Positions 1-10,923 of a DNA stretch of 64,000 nucleotides are shown here, piece by piece. The position numbers and the translations under genes are program-made. The DNA comes from Rhizodiscina lignyota (taxonomy: Eukaryota; Ascomycota; Dothideomycetes; Aulographales; Rhizodiscinaceae). The DNA lies in contig ML978137.1 in the NCBI GenBank assembly GCA_010015805.1, positions 372,001 through 436,000 on the forward strand, in the 5' to 3' direction. The notes under the pieces were generated by a model. That model was not told the DNA's origin, made no database searches, and was given only the letters and a program-made list of their open reading frames with translations. How positions within the stretch are numbered: the stretch's first letter is position 1; every line of letters starts with the position of its first letter.

Positions 1-546
1 TGAGATGGTGGCAAGCGTCATGAAGTCGCTGACGAGGTCTGTTAAGGAGTGTACTGCATCGGCTAGGAGTGCTGTGGTCGCGTGGTCAGTTATTGTTCCA
101 ATGATGGCCATCAGGGGCTACCGCAGCGCACCTTGACTATGAAAGACATAACCGCCAACGCCTTTCCCAACGGCCATTCCAAGGTTAACATAAAGACCGA
201 TGCGGGTGATTCGCACACCCGCATCGTTCTTGTTGGTGGATGTGAGATAGACATTGTCCTGGTGGCTGTGGTGCGAATGGTGGGAGTGGCTCGAGTGCGT
301 CCGGGTGAGCGGAGGGCCTAAACTCGCGGGATCCATAGTGACAGGCAGATGCTGTTGCTTGTTGAAGATGAAAGGAGAGAAGTTATGGCGTGGAGGAGCG
401 GTAGGGCGGGGGGATCGATCCCTGAGTTGAGACGGTGTCCATAGCACGCGTGTGGTCTTACAGGGCTGAACAACGCCTTTTAGGCCAATGCTATTGGTGA
501 AGCCACGTAACAAAGAGGCCTGCCCATTGCATTGTCGCAAGAGCAT
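1..546 (-). CDS. Mitochondrial cation diffusion facilitator (Mmt1/Mmt2-like), N-terminal part, cut by the window edge
   Basis: A CDF-family metal/proton exchanger, by homology a mitochondrial iron exporter of the Mmt1/Mmt2 type. Exon 1 is 546-132, the intron is 131-72, and exon 2 runs from 71 off the window edge. Splicing joins codons to read HSQALLADAVHSLTDLVSD, the first-helix CDF signature with its metal-binding Asp/His residues. A longer reading would start at a GTG at 576, so the ATG at 546 was chosen. It gives a leader of MLLRQCNGQASLLRG type, basic and Ser/Thr/Arg-rich as in mitochondrial presequences. Before the first membrane helix lies a His-rich stretch (HSSHSHHSHHSH), common in CDF proteins. 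Only about 160 residues are present, so substrate choice cannot be read here. Other CDF zinc or manganese carriers are the alternative. Confidence 0.85.
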
Positions 547-1892
547 GAAGAGGTCGGATGCAGAGCACGACGTCACGAGCCAAATGCCGACGTGAGCATC
601 AAGGGCGGCGCGTTCGAGGAAGAGCAGGCTTCCCAGAAATTTGGGAGAGTTCGCGCGTCACTCATCCATGAAGCCAGCTAGACCTCTCCCGCTCCTTCTC
701 CACCCAATTGCATTTCGGCGCCGTTTGCAGCGCATGCAAAACTCTCCGCCAAATTCCACTCCAGAGATGCTACGAAGCACATCAATGGGCCTCGAAAACC
801 TGGCCGCAGACCAATGGCTTTGCGCGTCCACGGTCTTTTTGAGAAGATTAAGGGCAATTTCTGCCCGAAGCAGCTGGATGGCGCGCCTGGCCGCATAGAT
901 CTGACCATTCTGGGGGATCGCCACGCCCTTAATCTCTATTTCAACCGGGCTTCAAGCCACTATCGCCGTTTGCAGTCCATTTAGCGGTTGTTACAGTATC
1001 AAGCGAAAGAGCAGAGCAGCCACAGGCCCCTTAATAGACCTCAGAATGGGGAGGACCCATCAACTAAGCGCCGGCCTCCTGCGACCAACACCAGCCCTAC
1101 ATCTGCTAGACGCGAACAGCTCACCACTGGCCCACTCCACGACCACAAGCGATTACGCCCAGCACAACCAACCTCGAAAAAACGCCTCTCGTAGGCGCCT
1201 GGTAGTCTCCCATGCTGCCCTCGAATCCGCCTTGACTCGGCTAAAGCCACCCTCGAGCACCTGTTCTCTCCGGCTGGCCTATCCATTCGGCCCCCTCCAC
1301 AGTCTTCATTGTTGCCATGAGCAGACGCGCCTGCGCAGGCCTTCATTTCGTTTCAGGATCGGCGACTTTGAGCAGCCGTCGACTGTCACCATTGTCTTCT
1401 CCTCAGTAGCCGCGGCGTCTAGGGAAACTGGCATCTGTTTCATGCATCCGTACCACCACTGTGCATTGGACACTTGTACCTGACGGGCCGTGCCTCCCAC
1501 TCTGCTTGCCTTTAACGTCCTCTTAAAATGAGGCACAGCAGCAGAGTCTGATATATAGATGGTGTGGAGCGTTGTGGTATCCAGCCTGTCAGATTTTTGC
1601 TCACAGGCGCGTGAAACATCTCAAAACGCCTTTACTGCTCTTACCTCTCCTATATTGCTTCATATCCATTATCTCTTGTTTGAAGTTCGATCATTTGTCT
1701 ATTAGCGAGAGTGTCGCCTCTAATATCTCGATACACTAATCATAATTGACCACCCCCTTGGCCTCTCCTTTTCCCCGCATACGCCTTCCAGTCCTCCCCT
1801 TTCACTTGCATTCCTCACGATCTCAGCGACAACCACCAAAGCTGGATCTCAGCATCCTGCTTCTGTCGAGGCCTCATTCGTCCAGTTGGGAC
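547..1892. other. Divergent intergenic region
   Basis: About 1.35 kb lies between the transporter (leftward) and the Myb gene (rightward). Several open frames of 70-145 codons overlap here, but none has a recognisable domain, a consistent start or splice structure. The last 300 bases are pyrimidine-rich (runs of CT before 1892), typical of a fungal promoter and 5' leader. No gene is supported. Confidence 0.5.
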
Positions 1893-2599
1893 ATGCCCAA
1901 GGAACTCAGGGCAGCCTCCTACATGCAGCGAGCAGCTCCAGTCGTTCTCCCGTCCGATTACACGCCGTCCTCCCGATCATCATCAGCATGGACGGCAGAG
2001 GAAGACGATATCCTCATGAACGCCAGAGCGGCAGGCCTCAATTGGAAGCCAATCGCTAGCCGACACTTCCCAAACAAGACCGACAACGCCTGTCGGAAGC
2101 GACACGAGCGGCTAATGGCGCAACGAAACGCCGAAGACTGGGATGGCCCGAAGCTCGAGCTCCTGGCAAAGGAGTACATGAATGTCCGGAGAGAAATGTG
2201 GACTTTGCTGGCCAATCGCGTCGGTGGAGAGAAATGGCAATTGATCGAAGCAAAGGTGAGCGAATCCACTCTCCCTGAATTGTCCTGTTTATTCCCTCTC
2301 CTATCTGATCGAAGCAACTAATCTAACGCTAGTGCATGGAGAAGGGCCTCAAGAATTTGCAGGCTGTCCATCGCTCCGCACAGCGGAGAGAGCGAGGTAT
2401 GGACGGTGATGAGAGCCGCATCGGTTTCTCTGATGCTGAGCACGACATCATTGATGACGATCCGCCGCAGATGAGTCTCCAACAGTTCCATCAAATGCAG
2501 CAGCAATACCATCAGAATCAGCTTCAGCAGCAGCGTCATCGGCCGCAGGGTGGAAGACTAAGCATCCAAGCAATGCTTTCACCTTCGCCTAGTGCTTGA
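1893..2599 (+). CDS. Myb/SANT-type DNA-binding protein
   Basis: A predicted nuclear DNA-binding protein of 209 residues. Exons are 1893-2255 and 2333-2599; the intron carries a CTAAC branch point ten bases before its CTAG acceptor. Upstream in-frame sequence has only a TTG, so the ATG at 1893 (MPKELRAASY) is used. Residues about 31-75 form a Myb repeat: W-T-A-E-E-D-D-I-L, then NWKPIASRHFPNKTDNACRK, the pattern of fungal Myb_DNA-bind_6 proteins. A second, weaker repeat lies around residues 82-125 (KLELLAKEYMNVRREMW, then GGEKWQLIEAK) and is crossed by the intron. The C-terminus is Gln/His-rich. Targets are unknown. Similar short Myb proteins are widespread in Pezizomycotina and mostly uncharacterised. 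Confidence 0.8.
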
Positions 2600-3339
2600 A
2601 GAGCCCCTTAATGCTTTGTGGGTTGCGGGGGAACTCTTTGGCCCCCTTAGATGCGTAGTGCATCACTCGATGGCACACTCTCTCGCATTTTTCTGTATCA
2701 ACATCTCTTTGGAAGGGTTCATTTGCACACCCAGAGATACTGGGCTTTGATTCTGGCGCTCAAAACTCTCATTGAACTTTTTGGTCCCACGATACCACGC
2801 ATTCTGCAGCATCTGCGATGTATATTTTTCATGATGGATTATTGTCCATAGATTTACCTGGCGACAGTCACATAGTAGACTTAGAATTTCAATGTCTACA
2901 GCATTCGATTTTCGTCCTGTCAAAGTCCTCCTTGACCTCACATCCCGATTCTCTCTTGCCGAAATCGTACATTGGATCTGTCCCTCGAGCACACAAGCAT
3001 TCCTGCATGACTCGAGAAAGCCTTGGGTCAGCCTAATATAGCATAGCCACCCAACACTTACGACCTCCTACATTTCTGCGGCATTCCCAAAGTCTTGGAG
3101 CTCAAGATGCCAACCAACATGCACACTTCCCAATGCAGCGTAGCGCAGCCGTCCCATGCACCGTCATGCAAGCCACGCCGAGAGATCTAAGCGCGCGCAA
3201 TCAGGCGAGCCTATGACGGCACCGGACGAGCTGATCGGCAGAGCTTTTCGCTGTCACCCTGGTCCTTCACCAGTTCCCCTTCACCCCGTCCCCTCGGACC
3301 CAACAACCTCCCCTCCCAGTATGTCTGGCCCGCCGCGAG
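2600..3339. other. Intergenic region between Myb and sirtuin genes
   Basis: About 740 bases contain the Myb 3' end and the sirtuin promoter. Open frames on both strands (up to 109 codons, 2663-2992 minus) show no domain, and most begin at non-ATG codons. Nothing else was recognised. Confidence 0.5.
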
Positions 3340-4722
3340 ATGCCATTGATGCGAATCCCCTACACGGATCCGCTGCCGGCACCTAGGATCATCCCGTCGA
3401 GCGCGGCGTCGACAGCTGGTGCCGTTGAGGCTCTGGTGCGATTTCTCACTTCCTCGCCCGGCGAGCTGCCAGCACCGTCGCGAGCGCGCAGACACCTGAC
3501 ACCACCTTCTGCAGCTCTGCAGCCCTCTCCAACTGCGCCTCCACCATCTGCCGCAGCTGCAGACGATGCTCGACTTCGGGAGCGCAAGACGTTGCTCCTC
3601 ACAGGCGCGGGTGTCAGCGTGGCCTCTGGGTTGGCGGACTACAGAGGCACGCGGGGGACATACACCCTAAACAAGACATATCGTCCGACATACTACCACG
3701 AATTTGTTGCCCGACACGATGCCCGGAAGCGCTACTGGGCAAGGAGCTTTCTGGGCTCTGCGAATCTCGAGAGAGCGAAGCCGAATGCTGCGCACTATGC
3801 AATCGGGGAGCTGGGTAGGCAAGGCATTGTTGGAAAAGTCATTACGCAGAGTGAGCTATTCTCATCTTCAGGCAACCTATCGAGCTCTGCATACATAGCT
3901 AATAGACCCAAATCGAGTGTGTGCGCTAACGTCTTGCTCTCTCTCTCCACAGACGTCGACTCGTTCCATCCAATTGCGCATCCGACCCTACCAACCATTG
4001 AGCTGCACGGCTACCTTCGCACCGCAGTCTGCCTTTCTTGCCGTCGCGAATACCCTCGCCAGGAGTTTCAGGAAGAGCTCGCCCGCCTGAATCCGCCTTG
4101 GGCAGCCTTTCTGCAGGAGATGATTGCATCCGGCGCATTGGATACTGAGAATCCTACCGAGAGGCGGAGAAGAGGCCTTAAGACCAACCCAGACGGTGAT
4201 GTTGACCTGGGTGGCGGAGTGGACTACTCTACATTTCAGTATCCTGCATGTCCTAAATGTCTGGCAGATCCGCCTGTGCTTGCCAACGGCGAAAGGGGCA
4301 TAATTAACGTCGATGCAAATGGCGCGTGGCTACCAACTTCAACCGCTGGGGTTTTGAAGCCAAATGTGATCATGTTCGGCGAAAGCATTTCAAACGCTGT
4401 CAAGGAGGCTGCGGAGGCTGCAGTGGACAACGCCGGTAAGTTACTTGTCATCGGGAGTAGCTTGGCGACATATTCGGCATGGCGACTTGCGAAACAGGCG
4501 TTAGAGCTAGGTTTACCGATTGGAATCCTTAACATGGGTGGCGTTCGAGGCGAAGATGCCTTCTTCGCTCATGTTGACGAAAGCGATAAAGGTGAGAGTG
4601 CGTTCAGGTGCGCCGGTCCTGCAGAGGAAATTCTTCCTCAAGCTGTAGATGAGATTGAGAAGCTCACTGGTCGTCGAGTGAACGCTTCTGAGACATGCGC
4701 GAATATAGAAGCTGTTGCATGA
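3340..4722 (+). CDS. Sir2-family NAD-dependent deacylase, SIRT4-like (mitochondrial class)
   Basis: Sirtuins remove acyl groups from lysine using NAD+. Exons are 3340-3850 and 3953-4722 (426 residues). The 102-base intron is a multiple of three and has no stop, so the frame reads through it. Splicing is still required, because joining A to ACGTC restores ITQNVDSFH, the invariant TQN(I/V)D motif. Other visible motifs are TGAGVSVASGLADYRG (NAD pocket), the catalytic His in ELHGYL, zinc ligands CLSC and CPKC, and GSSLATYSAW. The start MPLMRIPYTDPLP matches fungal SIRT4-like proteins. An Ala/Pro/Ser-rich insert of about 40 residues separates the N-terminal helix from the first motif; it could hide a further intron, but none is compelling. 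A class II, probably mitochondrial, assignment is inferred from overall resemblance. Confidence 0.88.
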   Translation: MPLMRIPYTDPLPAPRIIPSSAASTAGAVEALVRFLTSSPGELPAPSRARRHLTPPSAALQPSPTAPPPSAAAADDARLRERKTLLLTGAGVSVASGLADYRGTRGTYTLNKTYRPTYYHEFVARHDARKRYWARSFLGSANLERAKPNAAHYAIGELGRQGIVGKVITQSELFSSSGNLSSSAYIANRPKSSVCANVLLSLSTDVDSFHPIAHPTLPTIELHGYLRTAVCLSCRREYPRQEFQEELARLNPPWAAFLQEMIASGALDTENPTERRRRGLKTNPDGDVDLGGGVDYSTFQYPACPKCLADPPVLANGERGIINVDANGAWLPTSTAGVLKPNVIMFGESISNAVKEAAEAAVDNAGKLLVIGSSLATYSAWRLAKQALELGLPIGILNMGGVRGEDAFFAHVDESDKGESAFRCAGPAEEILPQAVDEIEKLTGRRVNASETCANIEAVA

Positions 4723-5138
4723 GCATTCTTACTGGCGCCCTCATCAATGTCGCACAGATTTGGCTTTACCCCGCGCCCATGCGATATCAGATGATATGGA
4801 GTCTTCTCCAGTTTCCTTAATATCCATGGTCATACAATCATCGATGTAGCTGGGCATCGGCGGATAGAGTCGGTACAGCTGAAGGCTGGAGGATGAAGCT
4901 GCCGAATTCAGCATAGGTTCGCAACGTCATCGCACCTGCAGCTTCCGACTTCACCTATTAGCTGTGCCCGTTCAAAGACAGCGGAACAAGCAGTTGCTCG
5001 CTTAGCGCACATCATCCTCGAGACCGCCTTTTCCTTACTTCCCTAATCTCTACCTAGTATTCATTCCAGTCTCACCGGCCTATTTACGCTCCTAGTTTCC
5101 GTTCCTCTCTGCATGTCAAGCCTTTCTTCCATCGCACT
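4723..5138. other. Intergenic region
   Basis: About 416 bases separate the sirtuin stop codon from the next start. The right half is C/T-rich, like a fungal 5' leader. No gene or repeat was recognised. Confidence 0.5.
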
Positions 5139-6749
5139 ATGGAAACCACTGTCTCTACTTTGACCGCACCAGGAGTGCAGATGCATATTCCTCCAAGGGA
5201 TCTGCCCCGGGATGTCGCTATCGAAAAGTCGAAAATGAGCGGCGCTCTGTTAAATACCACGAACAGGGATGGCGGCTTTCCCAAGACCACTGATAATGCA
5301 GATCAAGCAGCACAAAGGTCAGTATTCGTGCGAAGTGATATGTTACCCTCCTCTCACTCATGAAATTTTTCAATTTACGCACAAATCTCACACCTGTCAG
5401 CATACAAAAAGAGAACAAGCCCTTATCAACGCGGCTCTTCTATCTAGCCGATCTGCCGTTGTACAGACACACGAAGCCCGTCCAAGTTGTGCCAGGCTTC
5501 GCGGAGGACAATAAAGGCGTCCACAACGTCGAACTCGAAGCCGGCCCGAAGGAGACGATTAATGATGTGCGCGGTCGAGAGCACGAGTTTACGCTTGAAG
5601 AGAATGGCTTCCGCTACCTCTATTCTCCGACGCAAGTCAAGGACTTCGCTTCCAAGGACGCATTAGAAACGGACTATCTTCGCGAATGTGAACGATTACT
5701 CAGGAGGGAGGTTGAAGGCGTTGATGAAGTTGTCTTCTTTGATGCCAGAGTTAGTGGTTTTGACATTCTGTTCAGTTGGACTAAATACTAATTTCTCTTC
5801 CTATCTCATTAGCTCCGGAAATCACAAACGAAAGGTAGTCGAGGTTCTGATGGACTGAGCACAAATCCATTTGCAAGACAAGTTCACGTTGGTCCGTCGC
5901 CGGAACGATACTACATCCGATGATATCAGCATGCTGACTCACACAGATGAGCTGGAGACATCAATCGTCACGCGCATCCGTAGCCAGACTGAGCTGAAGG
6001 CCGATTTCCTTCTTCGAGGCCGCGTCCGGGTAATCAACATATGGCGTCCCGTGTCTCATCCGGTATGGGACTGCGCACTTGCACTGACTGACACTGTTGG
6101 CTCCTCGTTGACGATTCGTGATGTGATCGAATGTGATCGAGTCCGTCGAGACACGGGCAAATTCTGGGACACCATGGGCGTTGTCCAGCACCGACAAGGA
6201 TATAAATGGTATTACATGAGCGAGCAAACGCCCGACGAACCAGTGATGTTCATGGGCTACGATTCCGCCTGCACGAAGAGAATAGCGAGACAAGAGGATG
6301 TCGATGGGAATCCAGGATTCTGCTTCCACACTGCATTTGATATCCCTGAGCCCTATCCGGAAGGTTGGCAGCCGCGAGAGAGTATCGAGGTCCGGGCACT
6401 TGTCTTTACTTACCCGTACATCGAGCGCGCCACGCCACTGCGCAACCAGCCATCGCCAGGTCAGGAGAAGGAAAAGAGACCCTTCCGAACAAGGAGTTTC
6501 TCGTACGAACCTGAGCAGAATGACCTCAATTTCGTGGGTGGACGGGGAGCCAAGAGAAACAGCAGGCAGGGCAGCAGAAGGGATTCGATGAGGCTGGAAC
6601 CTGACACGGGAACACCGAAGGAGCAAGACGAGGACATGAAGAGCTTGATGGAGGAGCTTGCGGCTCTGAAGGCTGCATTGAATCAAGAGAAAAGTGCGAG
6701 AGAGCAACTGGAGGCACAGGTAAAAGCATTGAAGAGGAAGGACGCGTGA
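5139..6749 (+). CDS. CmcJ/AsaB-type oxidoreductase with C-terminal coiled coil
   Basis: A member of the fungal CmcJ / AsaB / GA4-desaturase-like family, predicted iron- and 2-oxoglutarate-type oxidoreductases often found in specialised metabolism. Four exons are proposed: 5139-5317, 5401-5749, 5813-5891 and 5947-6749 (469 residues). Splice choice is supported by family motifs that appear only after joining: DVRGREHEFTLEENGFRY, NPFARQVHV, ADFLLRGRV, NIWRPVSHPV, RRDTGKFWDT, WYYMSEQ, HTAFDIP and RESIEVRALVFTYP. Family members are usually near 300 residues. This one has an N-terminal extension of about 60 residues and a C-terminal tail of about 100, the tail ending in a heptad-rich helix (ELAALKAALNQEKSAREQLE). 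No biosynthetic genes lie next to it, so a pathway cannot be named. Confidence 0.82.
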
Positions 6750-7308
6750 ACGATTTAAAAGGATAATGAATGGATGCAAAAGGCGTTGAGTGGGTAGTTA
6801 TAGATACCAAGCGATATTTTAGATGATAATGATAGAGATATCTTTAGCTCAACTTCTTGAGATCAGATGAAGTGCAGGCAGCAAGTTGATATCAACCTTG
6901 GGGGCTCCTTGAGCCAGGGCCAGGCAACCATGCAGCCACAGTGAATAACATTTTTCCGGCCCCGAAGCGGAACGCGAGAGTTTAGCGCGTCTGTGGCGTC
7001 AGAGCGCGATTGCGCCGCTCGAGCAAGTGAAAGCTGCGATAATTCCGTCCAAATTATCATCACTCCGCATTGCTGCATTCAAAACTCATCGAGTTCATAT
7101 GAATAGCTGCAGTTGAAGTGCTTCAGATAACTGCTAAGCTCCTCTGCAGTCGGCCGGCTGCAGAATCGCTTCACCTATCCGCGGCGCAACACTCACGCTC
7201 AACACTTCACCAGGCGTCCCCGCGCAACGCGCCTTCCCGTATAAAATGTTCGTTTGCCTCTGATCACAGCTCTCCAAACTTCCTTCCTTCACCAGCCACC
7301 TTTTCAAC
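6750..7308. other. Intergenic region and Pob3 promoter
   Basis: About 560 bases. A TATAAAA sequence lies at 7240-7246, some 62 bases before the Pob3 start, and is a plausible but unproven TATA element. Nothing else was recognised. Confidence 0.4.
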
Positions 7309-9183
7309 ATGGCTAAGTCCAACGCAAAGAAGCATGTTGACACTGGTCTCAGGGAAACCTTCGAATCTATCTACCTTGACCTCTCTAAAGAGCCTGGTAG
7401 ATGCCGTTTCGCAGACTCCGGCCTAGGCTGGAAGCCTTCAGGTGGTGGCGACACATTCACGCTCGACAAGAACAGCATCGCATCTGCACAATGGAGCAGG
7501 GCGTCAAAGGGCCACGAGATCAAGGTTCTCACAAGGAACGGAGATGTAGTTCAGCTCGATGGCTTCAAGGAAGAGGTGAGGCAATGGCGCTAGATCTGGT
7601 CCGACTTACTCTGACACTCTTAGGATTCTGATCGTGTTACAAAAGTGTTCCGAAACTGGTGGAATATCCCCTTCGACCACAAGGCTCACAACATTCGAGG
7701 CTGGAACTGGGGAAAGACGAATTTCGGAAAGGCTGAATTGGCGTTCAACGTGTCAAACCAGCCGGCGTTCGAGCTTCCCTACAGCGAGATTTCAAACACG
7801 AACCTGGCAGGCAAGAACGAAGTGGTTGTAGAACTCTCACTCCCCGCGAACGGCGAAGACACCGGTACGAATGGACATCTTGGCGGCGCTCGTGGACGAG
7901 GCAAGAAGTCTGGCGGAGCAAGAGATCAGCTTGTCGAGATGCGGTTCTACATACCTGGCACTGCGAGTAAGAAGGAGAAGAAAGAAGTGAAAGACGAGGA
8001 TGGCGAGATCAAGGATGAGGAGAATGAGGAAGGGGAAGAGGAAGAGGAAGATGACGCCGAGCAACAGAACGCCGCACAGCTCTTCTACGAAACCTTGAAC
8101 GAGAAGGCAGAACTTGGAGAAGTGTCCGGCGACACCGTCGCGACGTTCCTCGATGTCCTTCATCTCACACCTCGTGGACGTTTCGATATCGACCTCTACG
8201 AGACCTCGCTCCGTTTGCGCGGTAAGACATACGACTACAAGATCCAGTACGAATCCATCAAGAAGTTCATGCTTCTCCCGAAGCCCGACGACGTCCATAC
8301 ACTCATCACCCTTGGCCTAGAGCCGCCTCTGCGACAAGGCCAGACTCGGTATCCTTTCCTTGTCATGCAGTTCAAGCGAGACGAGGAAGTCTCTATCGAC
8401 CTCAACTTGACAGACAAGCAGCTCGAAGAGTACAAGGGCAGGCTCCAGCCGCACTATGAACAACAAACGCACACGGTCATCTCAATGATTCTGCGCGGCT
8501 TGGCTAACAAGAAGGTTATCACGCCATCGAAGGACTTCAGCAGCCACCACCAGCAATCAGGTGTCAAATGCTCCATTAAGGCGAACGAAGGGCATTTGTT
8601 CCTGCTTGATAAGAGCTTCATGTTTGTCCCGAAACCTGCTACTTACATCTCTCACGACAACGTGGCCAGCATTACCATGTCCCGCGTTGGAGGTGCTGTC
8701 TCCGCAAGCAGGACGTTTGATATCGCGATCACGATGAAGAAGGATGGTGGTGAATACCAATTCAGCAACATCAACCGGTATGTTCTGTGCCACTCAAGCA
8801 AATGTAGCAGCTACTAACCCCTCCGCAGCGAAGAGCAACAATCTCTGGAGGAGTTCTTCCGCCTTAAGGGCATTAAGACCAAGAACGAAATGGTAGATGA
8901 TTCAAGTAATCTTCTTGCAGCTGCGCTTGACGATGGTCTCGATGAATCGAGCGAGGATGAGGGTGGCCCGGCACGCGGAAGCGCAGACGATGAGGATGAG
9001 AGTGTGGATGAGGACTTCCAGGCCGACTCTGACTCTGATGTTGCGGAGGAGTATGATTCTGCTCACGATACCAGCGGCAGTGGGACCGATGTTGAGATGG
9101 ACGACGCTGATGCGGATGGAGATGCGGATGAGGATCCTGCTGCCGACGAGCGGCCGAAGAAGAAGACGAAGACGAAGAAATGA
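7309..9183 (+). CDS. POB3: FACT histone chaperone subunit Pob3 (SSRP1 family)
   Basis: Pob3 pairs with Spt16 in FACT, which loosens and restores nucleosomes during transcription and replication. Exons are 7309-7575, 7624-8777 and 8829-9183 (591 residues); introns are only 48 and 51 bases. The N-terminal Pob3/SSRP1 dimerisation domain begins GLRETFESIYLDLSKEPGRC and continues with GWKPSGGG. Next come the tandem PH-like domains (TPRGRFDIDLYETSLRLRG, YESIKKFMLLPKPD, RYPFLVMQFKRDEE) and the middle domain ending FSNINREEQQSLEEFFRLKG. An acidic insert sits between residues about 210 and 240, and the tail is a long Asp/Glu-rich stretch closing with KKKTKTKK. As in other fungi there is no C-terminal HMG box. 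Identification is firm. Confidence 0.96.
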
Positions 9184-9915
9184 AGGGGCATGGTCCCGGT
9201 GACAATGAGCTGATAAGCAAGCTCTTCTATGACTTGCAAGGATGAAAGTGGCGGATTTGCATTTCGTTGGCGTTACAAAACTTGGGATACCTCGAGGCAG
9301 GCAACCTTTTCAGTCATCGGTCCTCCGAATGACATGTATGTTGCATTGCCGTAACATGAAGGCCTACGGCCAAGCAGCACAGGAATTCTACGACGTGCGG
9401 AAATTGCTCAGTTAAATTTGTTTTCTCCTAGACATGACACTCTATCGAGTTGAATCTTTTTCGCGAATATGCTTCACCAAACCTTCCCTGCGCTCTGTGT
9501 TTGGTGAGTAGGATCAGCTATATGAAGACCGCGCGGGATCCATTCGCGATACTACCGCCAACTGAATAAATCTCAAGATCGATGTATACGTCCTTCCCAG
9601 AGCGTAAGCATAGTAATATTCCGAGTAAAATTTATTCCGTATAGTCGCTTTCTGAAGGAGGTATTCCCCGCAGAGGCAGAATGCCTCCAAATTTGGTGTT
9701 TTGGTCTCGATGTTCATGCTTACTCTTATAATTTGTGTCAATTAACGACATAACACATGCGATGGATACGAAACGTAGTCGGTAATTATTGTTACGACCA
9801 AATGTAACATACAAATGAAGAGATACCTTCCCCAATCTTCTCAATTAAGCTAACTTGGGCCAAACTTTATCCCCTATTTAATCGTTGTCGATGCAGTTTT
9901 CTCACAGTGGTCTTG

Positions 9916-10135
9916 TAACGTGTTCGACCACCCTTGACTGCTGGCTCCCTTTGATGCATATTAAGGAAATGGGGGGGTTTTTCGACCCTTTAGCTTCAAT
10001 AGGGTTAAACTAATTATTAATTCGTATAGGATTGAGAGGTTTTCGAACGTTTTAAGTATGTGATTGCTTGATTTGGTTAGCCTGCATTAGTAAGCACCGA
10101 AGGGCCCCAGCAGTCAAGGGTGGTCGAACACGTTA
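9916..10135. mobile_element. MITE, TA target site, 27-bp perfect terminal inverted repeats (pogo/Fot1-like)
   Basis: The sequence TAACGTGTTCGACCACCC continuing to CTGCTGG at 9916-9944 is repeated exactly, inverted, at 10107-10135. The outermost TA on each side fits a duplicated TA target, leaving 27-bp perfect inverted repeats around a 216-bp element. The interior has no coding capacity and is AT-rich. TA targets are the rule for Tc1/mariner-pogo (Fot1-like) transposons, and a non-autonomous derivative of that kind is the best explanation. The perfect arms suggest either recent movement or selection. The transposase source is not in this window. Confidence 0.8.
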
Positions 10136-10182
10136 GGGTTGGAAACCCTAAGAAACAGTGTCGTGGGCAACAATATAGTGGA

Positions 10183-10200
10183 TTAGGGTTAGGGTTAGAG
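10183..10200 (+). repeat. Interstitial telomere-like repeat (TTAGGG, about 2.5 units)
   Basis: Two exact TTAGGG units are followed by TTAGAG, 48 bases to the right of the MITE. A further TTAGGGTT at 10133-10140 touches the element's edge and faces AAACCCTAA at 10143-10151. The tract is too short to be a telomere; it could be an interstitial remnant, a break-repair scar or chance in a low-complexity stretch. Confidence 0.6.
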
Positions 10201-10923
10201 TGCGCAGTCATCCCGACCTCCTTTCCTCTACCGTGAAGAAACTGAACGTCTCCCCTCTCTTGCTCTCAGAACTTCGACATTGGTACGATATATGAACTCG
10301 CATTGCCTCGCATTGCTGGACAGAAGTGTCTGCGCTCAGGCGCTTTCTGGCCCCTGCTATGAGCATCGAACTCCCGTCGACAACTGCGATGGGAATTGTG
10401 TCACCCTGGTTGACATGGGCCCGGAAGGGCGCGACATATCAAGAGCTACAAATACGCCAAAATGGTTCCATCGGACAACCAAAGCCCTGAGATGATTGGA
10501 GCGCGAAATGGAAGGCACCCTTTTCTCTCCGCCGGACGGTCGGGGTAATCTCCCAGGCACGACAGCACCAACTCACAAGGCTGTTCGATCGACCCTGCAA
10601 CTGCTCGGGACAATCACTCTGTTCATGCCAGTTCAGATTTTGCCATCTGATTGATTGGAAATGCCACGAATATAGCGCTGTTGTCCAATCACAGAGCCCA
10701 CCCTAGAATATCCATCTTGCCCTGCATGTTGGATTCTTGAGGCTGAGCAGCCACGACGAAACTCTCCGTCGCCCCCAAACCTGCAGGAACTTGAGTCTCT
10801 CTGCACTCTCGCACATGCCAGTTTCCGATTTCCGATTTCCGCATCTCTTTGCATTGTGAATTTGACGTTCGCTTCTTCTGTCGTAGCATGATTCCTTAGA
10901 CAGTCGTTTCTTACAATTTGACC

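Larger units (their letters stand above)
9184..10923. other. Gene-free, partly AT-rich interval with a MITE
   Basis: About 1.74 kb separates Pob3 from the wall-protein gene. The centre (about 9500-10090) is AT-rich with short broken frames. It contains the inverted-repeat element at 9916-10135 and the telomere-like tract at 10183-10200, listed separately. The right part (10200-10920) is a normal-composition promoter. No gene is supported. Confidence 0.6.

Noticed and set aside
5961-6779. 272-codon open frame on the minus strand
   Set aside because: It is antisense to the last exon of the CmcJ-like gene, which has clear family motifs; no domain is seen in the antisense product.
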